DNA of 64,000 nt from contig NZ_AP014946.1 in assembly GCF_002355335.1 (NCBI RefSeq), forward strand, positions 1,317,501 to 1,381,500, read 5' to 3'. Of the stretch, positions 1-8,696 are shown in pieces. The stretch comes from Variibacter gotjawalensis (lineage in GTDB: Bacteria > Pseudomonadota > Alphaproteobacteria > Rhizobiales > Xanthobacteraceae). Position 1 is the first letter of the stretch. Every line of letters begins with the position of its first letter. Made by a program: the position numbers and the translations under genes. The notes below the pieces were generated by a model. The model worked only from the letters and a program-made list of their open reading frames with translations, searched no databases and was not told the DNA's origin.

Positions 1-546
1 TTCGGTCAAGCGCCGGATCTGCGTGACGACTTCGCCCATCGGAACCGAGCGCGAATTTCCACGGCCGTATGGGATGATGCAGAAGGTGCAGCGGTGATCG
101 CAACCGTTCTGCACCTGCACGAAGGCGCGCGTATGCCCTTCCAGCCCATCGATCAGATGCAGCGCGGTTTCTTTGACGGAGAGAATGTCATCGACCGCGA
201 TTTTCTCTTCCGCGCCGATGCCGAAAGCGTTCGCGGTGGCGCGCCAGCCCTCCGCCGAGAGCTTTTCCGAGTTGCCGATGACGCGCGTCACTTCCGGCAT
301 GTTCGCGAATGTCTGCGGCTCGGTCTGCGCCGCGCATCCGGTCACCAGAATGCGCGCGCCTGGCCGCTCGCGCGCCGCGCGGCGGATCGCCTGCCGCGCT
401 TGCCGCACGGCTTCGCCGGTCACCGCACAGGTGTTGAAGACGATCGTGTCGGTGACGCCCGCGTCGGCGGCGTGCGCCCGCATCACTTCGGATTCGTGAA
501 TGTTGAGCCGGCACCCGAAGGTGACGATGTCGATATCAGGCCGCAT
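1..546 (-). CDS. mtaB: tRNA threonylcarbamoyladenosine methylthiotransferase MtaB (partial, 3' end outside window)
   Basis: MiaB-family radical SAM enzyme that adds a methylthio group to t6A37 of tRNAs (ms2t6A). The first 182 residues are visible. The N-terminal MTTase domain starts with FGCRLN and contains NTCAVT and a GCAAQ motif, giving the three Cys of the auxiliary Fe-S cluster. The radical SAM signature CDHRCTFC lies near residues 148-155, followed by PYGRG. I chose ATG at 546 because it precedes the first conserved block; it overlaps the end of dapF by 11 bp, so the two genes are translationally linked. The C-terminal TRAM part lies beyond position 1. Family assignment is firm; MtaB rather than MiaB/RimO rests on the FGCRLN start and the dapF neighbour. 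Confidence 0.9.
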   Translation of the reverse strand, partial: MRPDIDIVTFGCRLNIHESEVMRAHAADAGVTDTIVFNTCAVTGEAVRQARQAIRRAARERPGARILVTGCAAQTEPQTFANMPEVTRVIGNSEKLSAEGWRATANAFGIGAEEKIAVDDILSVKETALHLIDGLEGHTRAFVQVQNGCDHRCTFCIIPYGRGNSRSVPMGEVVTQIRRLTE

Positions 547-1411
547 CGCTCGCCGCGAACAGCTTCGGGTCGAAGCGCCCTTCGTATTCGTACGCGACCG
601 GCCCGGTCATCAGGACGTGGTTGTCCTTCTCACGCCACTCGATGACGAGATCGCCGCCCGGCAGCGTTACCGTCACGGTGCGGCCGGTGCGCCGTGTGCG
701 CGCGGCCGAAACCGCCGCCGCGCAAGCCGCCGAACCACAGGCAAGCGTCAAACCGGCGCCGCGCTCCCACGTGCGGACGATGAGATGTTCCTTCGACACC
801 ACCTGCGCGAGTGAGATATTTGCGCGCTCCGGGAAGATCGGATGGTTCTCCAGCATTGGGCCGATGCGCGAGAGATCGTAGGCGTTGACGTCATCGACCC
901 AGAAGATCGCGTGCGGGTTGCCCATGCTCATGACCGACGGCGAGTGCAGAATCGGCTTGTCGATCGGCCCGATCTGCAGCGCGATTGCGCGCGTATCCTG
1001 AAATTCGTCGGCGAGCGGAACTTCATTCCAGGCAAACTTCGGCACGCCCATATCGACCGTGAAGCGGCCGTCCGCGTTCGGCCAGGAGTCGAGCAAACCG
1101 GCCGCCGTCTCGAACGTCATCTTGCTCTTGCCGGTTTCCTTGGCGACCAGCGAGGCGATGCAGCGTGTTCCGTTACCGCAGGCGCCGGCTTCGGAACCGT
1201 CCGTATTGTAGATGCGCACGAACGCGTCGGTGCCGGGCGTCTTTGCCGGATAGAGCGCCATCATCTGATCGAACGGCGCGCCGTCCGGTCCGGCGGCAGC
1301 CCGCGCCTCGTCGGCACTGATCGCCAACGGCTTTTGCCGCATGTCGACGACGACGATGCGGTTGCCGAGCCCGTTCATCTTGACGAACGGATGATTGCCG
1401 AGCGTGCTCAT
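536..1411 (-). CDS. dapF: Diaminopimelate epimerase
   Basis: Converts LL- to meso-diaminopimelate in lysine and peptidoglycan synthesis; cytoplasmic and cofactor-free, using two Cys as acid and base. Both are present: ACGNGTRC (about residue 78) and LACGSAAC (about residue 225). The N-terminal KMNGLGN motif is typical. Length of 291 aa is normal. An in-frame GTG at 1423 would add four residues, but ATG at 1411 has GGAAAG six bases upstream, so I prefer it. It is the upstream partner of mtaB with an 11-bp overlap, a frequent pairing in Hyphomicrobiales. Confidence 0.95.
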   Translation of the reverse strand: MSTLGNHPFVKMNGLGNRIVVVDMRQKPLAISADEARAAAGPDGAPFDQMMALYPAKTPGTDAFVRIYNTDGSEAGACGNGTRCIASLVAKETGKSKMTFETAAGLLDSWPNADGRFTVDMGVPKFAWNEVPLADEFQDTRAIALQIGPIDKPILHSPSVMSMGNPHAIFWVDDVNAYDLSRIGPMLENHPIFPERANISLAQVVSKEHLIVRTWERGAGLTLACGSAACAAAVSAARTRRTGRTVTVTLPGGDLVIEWREKDNHVLMTGPVAYEYEGRFDPKLFAASDAA

Positions 1412-1630
1412 ATGGCTTTCCACGAATGCGCCATCTGCCTAACGGCGGGCGCGAAATTTGCAAGGCTTGAGCTTTGCAACGCGCAATATAGTCGCCGTGA
1501 TGCGCTTTTGCGACTCTCGCGCCGGAATACTGAACAGGCTCAAGAATTTCCCTTTAGTGGGGGCGGACCCATGCTAGATTCCAGGCATTATCAGAAGGGG
1601 CGTTCCGCCTCTTTGTCCCGAGGAGACTCT

Positions 1631-2281
1631 ATGGTTCGCGCCCTTCAGTTCGCCGCGATCCTGTTGCTGACAGGCTCATTGAGTCTCAATGCGCAAACGC
1701 CGGCTCCGACGCCGCCGGCCGATCCGCAGCCTGCGCAGCCCGCACCGGCACAACCGGCGCCTGCGCAGCCGCCTGCCGCCCAGCCGGCCCCGCCGGATCA
1801 GCCGCCCGCCAATCCGGATTTCGGCGTCGAAGTGACGGTGCCGCCGCGCACGATCGTCTTCCTCAAGGGCACGGCCAACTGGGACTCGGCCTACGACACG
1901 CTGATCGACAGCTTCAAGACGCTCAACGATTTCCTCAAGCGCGAGAGCCTGACCGCGGCGGGATCGCCGCTAACGATCTACACGTCGACCGACGATACAG
2001 GCTTCCAGTTCCAGGCCGCGATTCCGATCGAGAAAGCGCCGGCCAATCCGCCGAAGGGCGACATCGAGATCGGTCAAGCGCCGTCCGGCAAGATGCTGAA
2101 ATTCATCCATCGCGGCTCTTACGACAACATGGACGCGACCTACGAGGCGATCACCAACTTCCTCGACACGAAGCAGCTCGAAGCGCAGGACACCTTCGTC
2201 GAGGAATACGTGACCGACCCGCTGACGACCGCCGAGGATCAGCTCGTCATCAGCGTTCTCGTGCCGGTGAAGAGCAACTGA
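1631..2281 (+). CDS. Exported GyrI-like (effector-binding) domain protein with proline-rich linker
   Basis: 216-aa protein. The N-terminus MVRALQFAAILLLTGSLSLNA is a Sec signal peptide, probably cleaved after NAQ. Residues about 25-65 are a low-complexity Pro/Ala/Gln linker with repeated PAQPA units. The rest, from FGVEVTVPPRTIVFLKG onward, resembles the GyrI/AraC effector-binding fold (for example PANPPKGDIEIGQAPSG and LKFIHRGSYDNM). Members of the fold usually bind small hydrophobic ligands in the cytoplasm; here export to the periplasm is predicted. ATG at 1631 follows a GAGGAGAC ribosome-binding site and starts exactly at the signal peptide. It stands alone, divergent from dapF. Ligand unknown. 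Confidence 0.8.
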   Translation: MVRALQFAAILLLTGSLSLNAQTPAPTPPADPQPAQPAPAQPAPAQPPAAQPAPPDQPPANPDFGVEVTVPPRTIVFLKGTANWDSAYDTLIDSFKTLNDFLKRESLTAAGSPLTIYTSTDDTGFQFQAAIPIEKAPANPPKGDIEIGQAPSGKMLKFIHRGSYDNMDATYEAITNFLDTKQLEAQDTFVEEYVTDPLTTAEDQLVISVLVPVKSN

Positions 2282-2286
2282 CCGAG

Positions 2287-2430
2287 GTCATCCCGGAAGC
2301 CGCACGGCTCGCGCAGCGAGCTGCGGCTGTCCGGGATCCATAACCCCGGTGCTAGCTAGCAATTTCTGTGAGTATGGATTCCGGGCTCGCTGCTGGCTTG
2401 CTTCGCAAGCTGCGCGCGCCCCGGAATGAC
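2287..2430. repeat. Dispersed palindromic intergenic repeat, family B copy 1
   Basis: Outer ends GTCATCCCGG and CCGGAATGAC face each other, and inner blocks CCGGGATCCAT / ATGGATTCCGGG form a second nested inversion. The layout matches the elements at 43738-43872, 44782-44900 and 53001-53134. It fills the gap between two convergent genes and has no coding potential of its own. Confidence 0.75.
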
Positions 2431-2436
2431 CAGCTG

Positions 2437-3513
2437 CTAAAGCTCCCACCCTTCGCCTGGCAACAGCATGCGAAAATCGTTTTCCGAAATCGAGGCGGCT
2501 TTGCACGCGGCGGTCAGCGCCATGCGTGGTGCGTCGATAGCTTCGTCGGTGAGTTGGAACGTTCCGAAGTGATGGCCGATCGCGCGCGGTGCGCCGAGAT
2601 CCGCCAACGTCTTCACGGCGTCGTCAGGGTTCATGTGCTGATCCTTCATGAACCAGCGCGGCTCGTACGCGCCGACCGGCAGGATCGCGAGCCGGAACGG
2701 GCCGTATTTCTCGCGCGCCGTGCGGAAGTGATGGCCGTCGCCGTAACCTGAATCGCCGACGTGATAGATCGAACCGCCCGGCGTCTTCAGCGCGAAGGCG
2801 GCCCATAGCGCTTTGTTGCGATCGCCGATGCCGCGCGCCGACCAATGCCGCGACGGATGCAGCGCGGCCGAAACGCCATTGCCGAGATCGACACGGTCGC
2901 CCCAATCGTAAGCCTCAGCGCGGATCGCCGGGACGTCGGCGCGCATGATCGTGTCGTTGCCGAGCGGTGTGACGACACGCGGGTTGTGCTTGTCCGCCAA
3001 TAATTTCAGCGTCGCAATGTCGAGGTGATCGTAGTGATTGTGCGTCACCAGGACGATGTCGATCTTCGGCAGCGCATCGAATGCGATGCCGGGCGCACGC
3101 GCGCGCTTCGGCCCCGCGAAGGTGAAGGGCGACGCGCGCTGCGACCACACCGGGTCGATCAAGATGTTGAGACCCGCGGTCTGGATCAGCATCGACGCAT
3201 GGCCGATCGCGGTGACGCGTAACGCGTCGCCATCGACGCGGGGCGGCGGCGGCGCAAATGTGCCGTTGGCGACATTCGTCGGCCACACCGCGACGCTGTT
3301 GCCGGGTAACTTGCTCTCGATCATCCACTTGAGCACGGAGCTGAGTGCTTTCGGCGGAGTTCCATATTGGTCGAAGAATTGCGTGCCGTCGAAATGATCG
3401 GAGACTGGGCCGTCGTAATAGCGCGCCAAGGCAGACCATCCTGTCATGAACGCGCCACCTGCCGCCGCGAGTGCGGCGAACGAGATGAAAAAACGGCGAC
3501 GCGTGAGATTCAT
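2437..3513 (-). CDS. MBL-fold metallo-hydrolase, NAPE-PLD/UlaG-like, Tat-type signal
   Basis: 358-aa metal-dependent hydrolase of the metallo-beta-lactamase superfamily, closest in motif layout to NAPE-phospholipase D / UlaG-type lactonases. The N-terminus NLTRRRFFISFAALAAAGG carries a twin-arginine motif plus hydrophobic stretch, so export or membrane anchoring is likely. Metal-site motifs: THNHYDHLD, HPSRHWSARG, HVGDSGYGDG and the C-terminal IGHHFGTF. Substrate cannot be deduced. It is convergent with the GyrI-like gene across repeat B1 and lies downstream of the thioesterase on the same strand (32-bp gap). Confidence 0.85.
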   Translation of the reverse strand: MNLTRRRFFISFAALAAAGGAFMTGWSALARYYDGPVSDHFDGTQFFDQYGTPPKALSSVLKWMIESKLPGNSVAVWPTNVANGTFAPPPPRVDGDALRVTAIGHASMLIQTAGLNILIDPVWSQRASPFTFAGPKRARAPGIAFDALPKIDIVLVTHNHYDHLDIATLKLLADKHNPRVVTPLGNDTIMRADVPAIRAEAYDWGDRVDLGNGVSAALHPSRHWSARGIGDRNKALWAAFALKTPGGSIYHVGDSGYGDGHHFRTAREKYGPFRLAILPVGAYEPRWFMKDQHMNPDDAVKTLADLGAPRAIGHHFGTFQLTDEAIDAPRMALTAACKAASISENDFRMLLPGEGWEL

Positions 3514-3545
3514 GACGCGCGATGTAGCATGGGGTGCGGCTGCGT

Positions 3546-4031
3546 TCAGCCCCTTGGTGCGAACACCATCAAGGTCGACGTGCCATGCGCGAGGATGCGG
3601 CCTTCGATGTCCTCGATCCTGCCTTCGACCGAGATGATCTGTTTGCCGCGCGAAACGACCTTGCCGGTGGCGCGGACACGGCCGGTCTTGATCGTGATAG
3701 CGCGCGAGAAATTGCCCTTCGTCTCAATCGACGCGTAACCGACGCCGGGCGGCAGCGTCGAATGGCCCGCGCAACCCGTAACGCTATCGAGGATCGTCAG
3801 CGCCCAGCCGCCATGCACACCGCCCATCGGGTTGAGGAATTCAGCGGTCGGCTCGCCCTCGAACACGCAGGTGCCTTCGCCGACTTCGGTGAGGATGAAG
3901 TTGAGCGTCTTCGAGATCGGCGGCGCCGGCAGTTTGCCGGCGAGCATCGCCTGCAACGTCTCAAGTCCGGTCAATCCGGCGATCTGCTGCGGTGTTGCTA
4001 CTCCGTATTGAATGTCTTTCGGCGCCAGCAC
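3546..4031 (-). CDS. PaaI-family hotdog thioesterase
   Basis: 161-aa hotdog-fold acyl-CoA thioesterase. The signature PMGGVHGGWALTILDSVTGCA contains the HGG loop that binds CoA and the Asp expected for catalysis; later VGYASIETKGNFSRAI and the GR-x-ISVEGRIED strands fit PaaI/YdiI. I chose GTG at 4031 because GGAG lies eight bases upstream; ATG codons further up lie inside the palindrome at 4051-4075. It is divergent from a MarR gene, suggesting MarR-controlled removal of aromatic or other acyl-CoA. Substrate not determined. Confidence 0.83.
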   Translation of the reverse strand: MLAPKDIQYGVATPQQIAGLTGLETLQAMLAGKLPAPPISKTLNFILTEVGEGTCVFEGEPTAEFLNPMGGVHGGWALTILDSVTGCAGHSTLPPGVGYASIETKGNFSRAITIKTGRVRATGKVVSRGKQIISVEGRIEDIEGRILAHGTSTLMVFAPRG

Positions 4032-4050
4032 GTGTTGGTCTCCATTTACA

Positions 4051-4075
4051 TGCAGATACATATAATGTATATGCA
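4051..4075. promoter_or_regulatory. Inverted repeat, candidate MarR operator in the divergent thioesterase/marR promoter
   Basis: Arms TGCAGATACAT (4051-4061) and ATGTATATGCA (4065-4075) are inverted repeats with one mismatch around a 3-bp centre. The element ends five bases before the preferred marR start and about 20 bases before the thioesterase start, the expected place for an autoregulatory MarR site controlling both genes. Confidence 0.6.
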
Positions 4076-4079
4076 TACA

Positions 4080-4592
4080 ATGACGGAAACTTTCCTGCAA
4101 GCCAAAAACAAGGTCGAGCTGCCGAAAACGCTCACGGCCGACGCGAAAGCGATGATCGGCCAATGCGTTGCGGGTAGGGCGCGCTATCTGGCGCGCAGCG
4201 CAACGCAATTGCTTGAGCGCGAGCTTGAGGGCACGGGGCTTACTTTCCCGCAATTCAGCCTCATGGGATGGATCGCCGCCGCCAAGGACGACAGCATCGG
4301 GGCATTGGCGCACCGAACCGGGCTCGATCAATCGACGTTGTCGCGCAACCTGCGAGTGCTCGAAACGCAAGGTCTTGTGGAGATCGCCTCGGTCGCCGAC
4401 GATCAGCGTAAGCGCTTGGTTTGGCTCACGGAAGCGGGCGCGCGTAAACTTGAAGCCGCGATCCCGGCGTGGCAGCGCGGCCAGGCGGCGCTAGCCGAAA
4501 AGATCGACCCGCGCGCATTGGAACAGATGATCGGCGATGTCTGGCAGCTGCACAAAAGCCGGACCGCAGAAGTCGAGGCGCCGGACGCCTAA
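4080..4592 (+). CDS. MarR-family transcriptional regulator
   Basis: 170-aa winged-helix regulator. The central HTH reads LTFPQFSLMGWI, then IGALAHRTGLDQSTLSRNLR (recognition helix) and the wing VADDQRKRLVWLTEAG. Dimerisation helices lie at both ends. ATG at 4080 is preferred; ATG at 4071 would add MHT and lies within the palindrome. Divergent from the PaaI thioesterase and probably its repressor, by analogy with MarR proteins that sense aromatic acyl-CoAs or phenolics; the ligand is not visible. Confidence 0.88.
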   Translation: MTETFLQAKNKVELPKTLTADAKAMIGQCVAGRARYLARSATQLLERELEGTGLTFPQFSLMGWIAAAKDDSIGALAHRTGLDQSTLSRNLRVLETQGLVEIASVADDQRKRLVWLTEAGARKLEAAIPAWQRGQAALAEKIDPRALEQMIGDVWQLHKSRTAEVEAPDA

Positions 4593-4608
4593 TCGGCGCG
4601 GCATTTAG

Positions 4609-4623
4609 CCGTAGACGCTACGG
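4609..4623 (+). terminator. Weak hairpin downstream of marR
   Basis: CCGTAG-ACG-CTACGG forms a six-bp stem followed by only TTTC. It may end marR transcription before ffh but lacks a strong U tract. Confidence 0.35.
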
Positions 4624-4769
4624 TTTCACGAAGCTATAACCCGCCCGCTCTCGTAACGATCTAACGACGAGCCACCGACCGGTCCCGCGAGGCCGGAGGT
4701 CAACGCCCGGCAGCGCGATGCGCCCCCGGGCGAGTTCGTCGTTTGGATTTTGGGACCTGTTGACGCCTG

Positions 4770-6311
4770 ATGTTTGAAAACCTTTCAGAACGCCTTGGCG
4801 GTATTCTCGACAAGCTGACGCGGCGCGGCGCGCTGACGGAAGCTGACGTCGATACGGCGCTGCGCGAAGTTCGCCGCGCGCTGCTCGAAGCCGACGTCGC
4901 ACTCGACGTCGTGCGCGAATTCGTCGAAGGCGTGCGCAAGGAAGCGGTCGGCGTCGCGGTCATCAAATCGGTGACGCCGGGTCAGCTCGTCGTGAAGATC
5001 GTTCACGATCAACTCGTCAGGACGCTCGGCCAGGAAGAATCTGGCGGCGTCGATCTCAACGCGGTGCCGCCGGTCGCCATCATGATGGTCGGTCTGCAGG
5101 GCTCCGGTAAGACGACGACGACGGCGAAGATCGCGAAGCGCCTCACCGAGCGGCTGAAGAAGCGCGTGTTGATGGCGTCGCTCGACGTGCGCCGTCCGGC
5201 CGCGATGGAGCAGCTCGCCGTACTTGGCCGCGATGTCGAAGTCGACACACTGCCGATCGTTGCCGGCCAGCAGCCGGTGCAGATCGCCAAGCGCGCGATG
5301 GAAGCCGCGCGCCTCGGCAACTACGACGTCGTGCTGCTCGACACCGCCGGCCGCATCACGCTCGACGAAGAGTTGATGCAGGAAGCCGCCGACGTGCGCA
5401 GCGCGGCCAATCCGCACGAAGTGCTGCTCGTCGCCGATGCGCTGACCGGTCAAGACGCCGTCAATCTCGCACGCTCGTTCAACGAGCGCGTCGGCATCAC
5501 CGGCATCGTGCTCACGCGCGTCGACGGCGACGGACGCGGCGGCGCCGCGCTCTCGATGCGCGCCGTCACCGGCAAGCCGATCAAATTGCTCGGCGTCGGC
5601 GAGCGCATGGATGCGCTTGAAGATTTCTCGCCCGGCCGTCTCGCCGACCGCATTCTCGGCATGGGCGACATCGTCGCGCTGGTCGAAAAGGCCGCGCAGA
5701 CGATCGACGCCGAAAAGGCCGCGCGTGCCGCCGAGAAGATGCGCAAGGGTCAGTTCGACCTGCAGGACATGCGCGATCAGCTCGACCAGATGTCGCGCAT
5801 GGGCGGTATGTCGGGCCTGATGGGAATGCTGCCCGGCATGGCGAAGATCAAAAATCAAATCTCGCAGGCGAATCTCGACGAGAAAGTGCTTAAGCGCCAG
5901 GTCGCGATCATCGACTCGATGACTCCGAAGGAGCGCCGCAATCCGGATCTCTTGAAGGCGAGCCGCAAGCGCCGCATCGCGGCCGGCTCCGGCAGCAAGC
6001 CGGAAGACATCAATCGCTTGCTCAAGATGCATCGCGGCATGGCCGACATGATGAAGATGATGGGCGGCGCCAAGCGTGGTCCGCTCGCGGGTCTCGCCAG
6101 TGCGATGGGCTTCGGTGGCGGCGGCGGTATGCCGTCGCCCGAGCAGATCAAGGAGCTCGCCGAGAAGGGCGGGTTGCCGAACGTGCCGGGCGCGCCCGGC
6201 CTGCCGAATATGCCCAAAGGTTTGCCGCCGAATTTCCCCGGCGGTCTTCCGGGGCTCGGCGGTGCAAAATTGCCGCCAGGATTTCCGGGTTTCCCGGGGA
6301 AGAAGAAGTAA
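4770..6311 (+). CDS. ffh: Signal recognition particle protein Ffh
   Basis: SRP54 GTPase that, with SRP RNA and FtsY, targets nascent membrane proteins. Helical N domain (residues 1-95), G domain with GLQGSGKTTTTAK (about 108-120), DVRRPAAMEQL, LLDTAGRITLDEE and TRVDGDGRGGAAL, then a methionine-rich M domain (MGGMSGLMGMLPGMAK and MADMMKMMGG). Length of 513 aa exceeds the usual 450-460 because of a C-terminal Gly/Pro/Met-rich tail (about residues 440-513). First gene of the ffh-rpsP-rimM-trmD-rplS block. I see no SRP RNA gene next to it. Confidence 0.97.
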   Translation: MFENLSERLGGILDKLTRRGALTEADVDTALREVRRALLEADVALDVVREFVEGVRKEAVGVAVIKSVTPGQLVVKIVHDQLVRTLGQEESGGVDLNAVPPVAIMMVGLQGSGKTTTTAKIAKRLTERLKKRVLMASLDVRRPAAMEQLAVLGRDVEVDTLPIVAGQQPVQIAKRAMEAARLGNYDVVLLDTAGRITLDEELMQEAADVRSAANPHEVLLVADALTGQDAVNLARSFNERVGITGIVLTRVDGDGRGGAALSMRAVTGKPIKLLGVGERMDALEDFSPGRLADRILGMGDIVALVEKAAQTIDAEKAARAAEKMRKGQFDLQDMRDQLDQMSRMGGMSGLMGMLPGMAKIKNQISQANLDEKVLKRQVAIIDSMTPKERRNPDLLKASRKRRIAAGSGSKPEDINRLLKMHRGMADMMKMMGGAKRGPLAGLASAMGFGGGGGMPSPEQIKELAEKGGLPNVPGAPGLPNMPKGLPPNFPGGLPGLGGAKLPPGFPGFPGKKK

Positions 6312-6362
6312 TCGTCGCCCGACCGGCGACCTGAAATCGAAGAGTTCAAGAAAGGAAACTAA

Positions 6363-6734
6363 ATGGCCGTTGTTATCCGCCTCTCGCGCGCAGGCACTAA
6401 GAAGCGCCCGTTCTATCACGTTGTCGTCGCCGACTCGCGTTACCCGCGTGATGGCCGCTTCATCGAGCGTCTCGGCTTTTTCAATCCGCTCCTGCCGAAG
6501 GATCGTGAAGATCGCCTCAAGCTTGACTTCGAGAAGGTGAAGGCTTGGATCGCCAAGGGCGCCCAGCCGTCGGATCGCGTGACGCGTTTCCTCGATGCCG
6601 CCGGCATCGCGAAGCGTGAGCAGCGCAACAATCCGGAAAAGTCGAAGCCGAAGAAGAAGGCGCAGGAGCGCGCCGCTGCGGCAGCCGCTGCTGCTGGTGC
6701 CGAGGCTGCTCCGGCTGAAGCTCCGGCTTCGTAA
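6363..6734 (+). CDS. rpsP: 30S ribosomal protein S16
   Basis: Small-subunit protein S16. Starts [20 protein letters not shown], the family hallmark, and continues with [19 protein letters not shown] and the [12 protein letters not shown] helix. 123 aa with a Lys/Ala-rich C-terminal extension typical of alphaproteobacteria. AGGAAACTAA precedes the start. It lies 51 bp downstream of ffh and 5 bp upstream of rimM, so co-transcription is likely. Confidence 0.98.
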   Translation: MAVVIRLSRAGTKKRPFYHVVVADSRYPRDGRFIERLGFFNPLLPKDREDRLKLDFEKVKAWIAKGAQPSDRVTRFLDAAGIAKREQRNNPEKSKPKKKAQERAAAAAAAAGAEAAPAEAPAS

Positions 6735-6739
6735 GCCTG

Positions 6740-7273
6740 ATGATGACGGGCGCGTCCTCGCGCGTATGCGTGGCGCAGATCGGCGCCGCGCATGGCATCC
6801 GCGGCGAGGTGCGCCTGCGCTCGTTCACGGGCGAGCCGGAAGCGATCAAACGCTACGGCGCGCTCGAAACCGAAGACGGCAAGCGGTCGCTCGAAATCGT
6901 TTCGTTGCGGCCGCAGAAGGACATGTTCGTCGCGCGCCTCAAGGGCGTCGATGATCGCAACGCCGCCGAGGCGTTGCGCAATACTCGGCTTTACGTTTCG
7001 CGCGAGCGCTTCGGCAAGACGGAGGAAGACGAATTCTTCCACGCCGATCTCATCGGCCTCGATGTTTTCGATCGCGGCGGCACGAAGCTCGGTTCGATCG
7101 CCGCGGTGGAGAATTTCGGCGCAGGCGATCTGATCGAGATCGCGCCGGTGTCGGGCGATCCGACTTACTATCTCCCCTTCACGAAGCGCGCCGTTCCCGA
7201 GATCGACATTGCGGGCAAACGCGTTGTCGTCGATCCTCCGTCGGAAATCGAAGGCGACGAGGAGGAGGCGTGA
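6740..7273 (+). CDS. rimM: Ribosome maturation factor RimM
   Basis: 16S processing factor that binds S19 and helps mature the 30S head. 177 aa with an N-terminal RimM barrel ([20 protein letters not shown]) and a C-terminal PRC-like barrel ([33 protein letters not shown]). The second ATG at 6743 is an equal alternative start. It overlaps or abuts trmD, the classical rpsP-rimM-trmD-rplS arrangement. Confidence 0.96.
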   Translation: MMTGASSRVCVAQIGAAHGIRGEVRLRSFTGEPEAIKRYGALETEDGKRSLEIVSLRPQKDMFVARLKGVDDRNAAEALRNTRLYVSRERFGKTEEDEFFHADLIGLDVFDRGGTKLGSIAAVENFGAGDLIEIAPVSGDPTYYLPFTKRAVPEIDIAGKRVVVDPPSEIEGDEEEA

Positions 7274-7986
7274 TGTGGCGCGCGTCCGTCCTCACGATCT
7301 TCCCCGAAATGTTTCCGGGTCCGCTCGGTGCGAGCCTCGCCGGTAAGGCGCTCGCGAACAGCATCTGGTCGCTCGAGGCGAATGACATCCGAGCGCACGC
7401 GACCGACAAGCACCGCTCTGTCGACGACACGCCCGCCGGTGGCGGTCCCGGCATGGTGATGCGCGCCGACGTCCTCGCGCGCGCAATCGACGCGGTGGCC
7501 GACGACCGCCCGCGTCTCTTGATGAGCCCGCGCGGCCGCCCGCTCACGCAGGCGCGCGTCGCCGAACTCGCGGCAGGGCCGGGCGCGATCTTCTTGTGCG
7601 GACGTTTCGAGGGGATCGACGAGCGCCTCATCGCGGCGCGAAACCTCGAAGAAATCTCGGTCGGCGACTACGTCCTCAATGGCGGCGAAGTCGCCGCGAT
7701 GGTCCTGCTGGAAGCCTGCGTGAGGCTCCTGCCGGGGGTTATGGGGAAGGCTGAATCCGGGGCCGAGGAAAGTTTCTCGGCCGGCCTCCTGGAATATCCG
7801 CAATACACCCGCCCGCAGGTGTTCGAGGGGCAGGGCATTCCTGAGATCCTAACCTCCGGAGATCACGCGAAAATCGCGGCTTTTCGCCGATCCGAGGCCG
7901 AACGGCTGACGCGCGAGCGGCGTCCCGACCTCTGGGCAGCGTTCGAGACGCAAAAACCACCGACAAAAGCCAAGACAAAAGGGTGA
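7273..7986 (+). CDS. trmD: tRNA (guanine37-N1)-methyltransferase TrmD
   Basis: SPOUT-class enzyme methylating G37 to prevent +1 frameshifting. 237 aa; conserved [10 protein letters not shown] at the N-terminus, [24 protein letters not shown], and the knot motif [15 protein letters not shown] that binds SAM, then [19 protein letters not shown]. An in-frame GTG at 7270 precedes ATG at 7273; I use the ATG because GGAGGAGG lies just upstream. It overlaps the rimM stop (TGATG). Confidence 0.97.
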   Translation: MWRASVLTIFPEMFPGPLGASLAGKALANSIWSLEANDIRAHATDKHRSVDDTPAGGGPGMVMRADVLARAIDAVADDRPRLLMSPRGRPLTQARVAELAAGPGAIFLCGRFEGIDERLIAARNLEEISVGDYVLNGGEVAAMVLLEACVRLLPGVMGKAESGAEESFSAGLLEYPQYTRPQVFEGQGIPEILTSGDHAKIAAFRRSEAERLTRERRPDLWAAFETQKPPTKAKTKG

Positions 7987-8097
7987 CAAACCGCGCTGAG
8001 TGTCGTATAGCCCCGCCCGAATTCAAGAATACGCCTGACGGTTTCGGCCCGGCTCCTTCCGGGGAGCGCCCCGTGCAGGTCGAGAAGGTAGCAGAAC

Positions 8098-8490
8098 ATG
8101 AACATCATCCAGCAGCTCGAAGCCGAGCAACTGCAGAAGCTTTCCGCTGGTAAGACCGTGCCGGAATTCGGCCCGGGCGACACCGTCGTCGTTAACGTGA
8201 AGGTCAAGGAAGGCGAGCGCACACGCGTTCAGGCCTACGAGGGCGTCTGCATCGCGCGCGCCGGCGGTGGCCTCAATCAGAACTTCACGGTTCGCAAGAT
8301 CTCCTACGGCGAAGGCGTCGAGCGCGTGTTTCCGCTCTACTCGCCGAACATCGACTCGATCAAGCTCGTGCGCCGCGGCAAAGTCCGCCGCGCGAAGCTC
8401 TACTACCTGCGTGGTCTGCGCGGTAAGGCCGCTCGTATCACCGAGCGCGGCGCCAAGGGCGAAGCCGGCACAGCCGCTGCCGCAGAGTAA
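8098..8490 (+). CDS. rplS: 50S ribosomal protein L19
   Basis: Large-subunit protein at the 30S/50S interface. 130 aa with [56 protein letters not shown] and [15 protein letters not shown], all diagnostic. An Ala-rich C-terminal tail extends slightly beyond the core. It is separated by 111 bp from trmD, possibly with its own promoter, and followed by a clear terminator. Confidence 0.98.
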   Translation: MNIIQQLEAEQLQKLSAGKTVPEFGPGDTVVVNVKVKEGERTRVQAYEGVCIARAGGGLNQNFTVRKISYGEGVERVFPLYSPNIDSIKLVRRGKVRRAKLYYLRGLRGKAARITERGAKGEAGTAAAAE

Positions 8491-8511
8491 CTTCTGTCAT
8501 CAACGAATCAC

Positions 8512-8539
8512 AAAAGGCGTGCATTAGCGCGCCTTTTTT
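8512..8539 (+). terminator. Rho-independent terminator after rplS
   Basis: AAAAGGCGTGC-ATTA-GCGCGCCTTTT forms an 11-bp stem (one G-U pair) ending in six T, 22 bp after the rplS stop. Confidence 0.85.
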
Positions 8540-8607
8540 GATTCGCGCTCAAGTTGATGCGTTTCAAAAGCTCGCGAATCTGTTGATATTGCAGACCGTT
8601 AAAGGTC

Positions 8608-8634
8608 GTTAACCGTTGTTAACCTCCGGTTAAC
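8608..8634 (+). promoter_or_regulatory. CtrA-type box (TTAA-N7-TTAAC) with additional TTAAC half sites
   Basis: GTTAAC occurs at 8608, 8618 and 8629, one helical turn apart, preceded by TTAA at 8599. The pair at 8619-8634 matches the CtrA consensus TTAA-N7-TTAAC exactly; the other pairs have N6 spacing. It lies 63 bp before the ParA-like start, a usual position for CtrA control. Confidence 0.6.
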
Positions 8635-8696
8635 CATAAGAGTCGCAGCTTGCCTCGAATAGGGCTGAGAATTCGCACCAACGGGAGCTTATCGAA

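Noticed and set aside
4593-4769. Possible SRP RNA gene upstream of ffh
   Set aside because: The expected GGAA-tetraloop and the symmetrical loop of SRP RNA are not found; only a weak hairpin is present.
4785-6419. 544-codon open frame antisense to ffh
   Set aside because: Composition is that of the complement of a GC-rich gene (runs of His/Arg/Asp); no domain, no ribosome-binding site, and ffh itself is certain.
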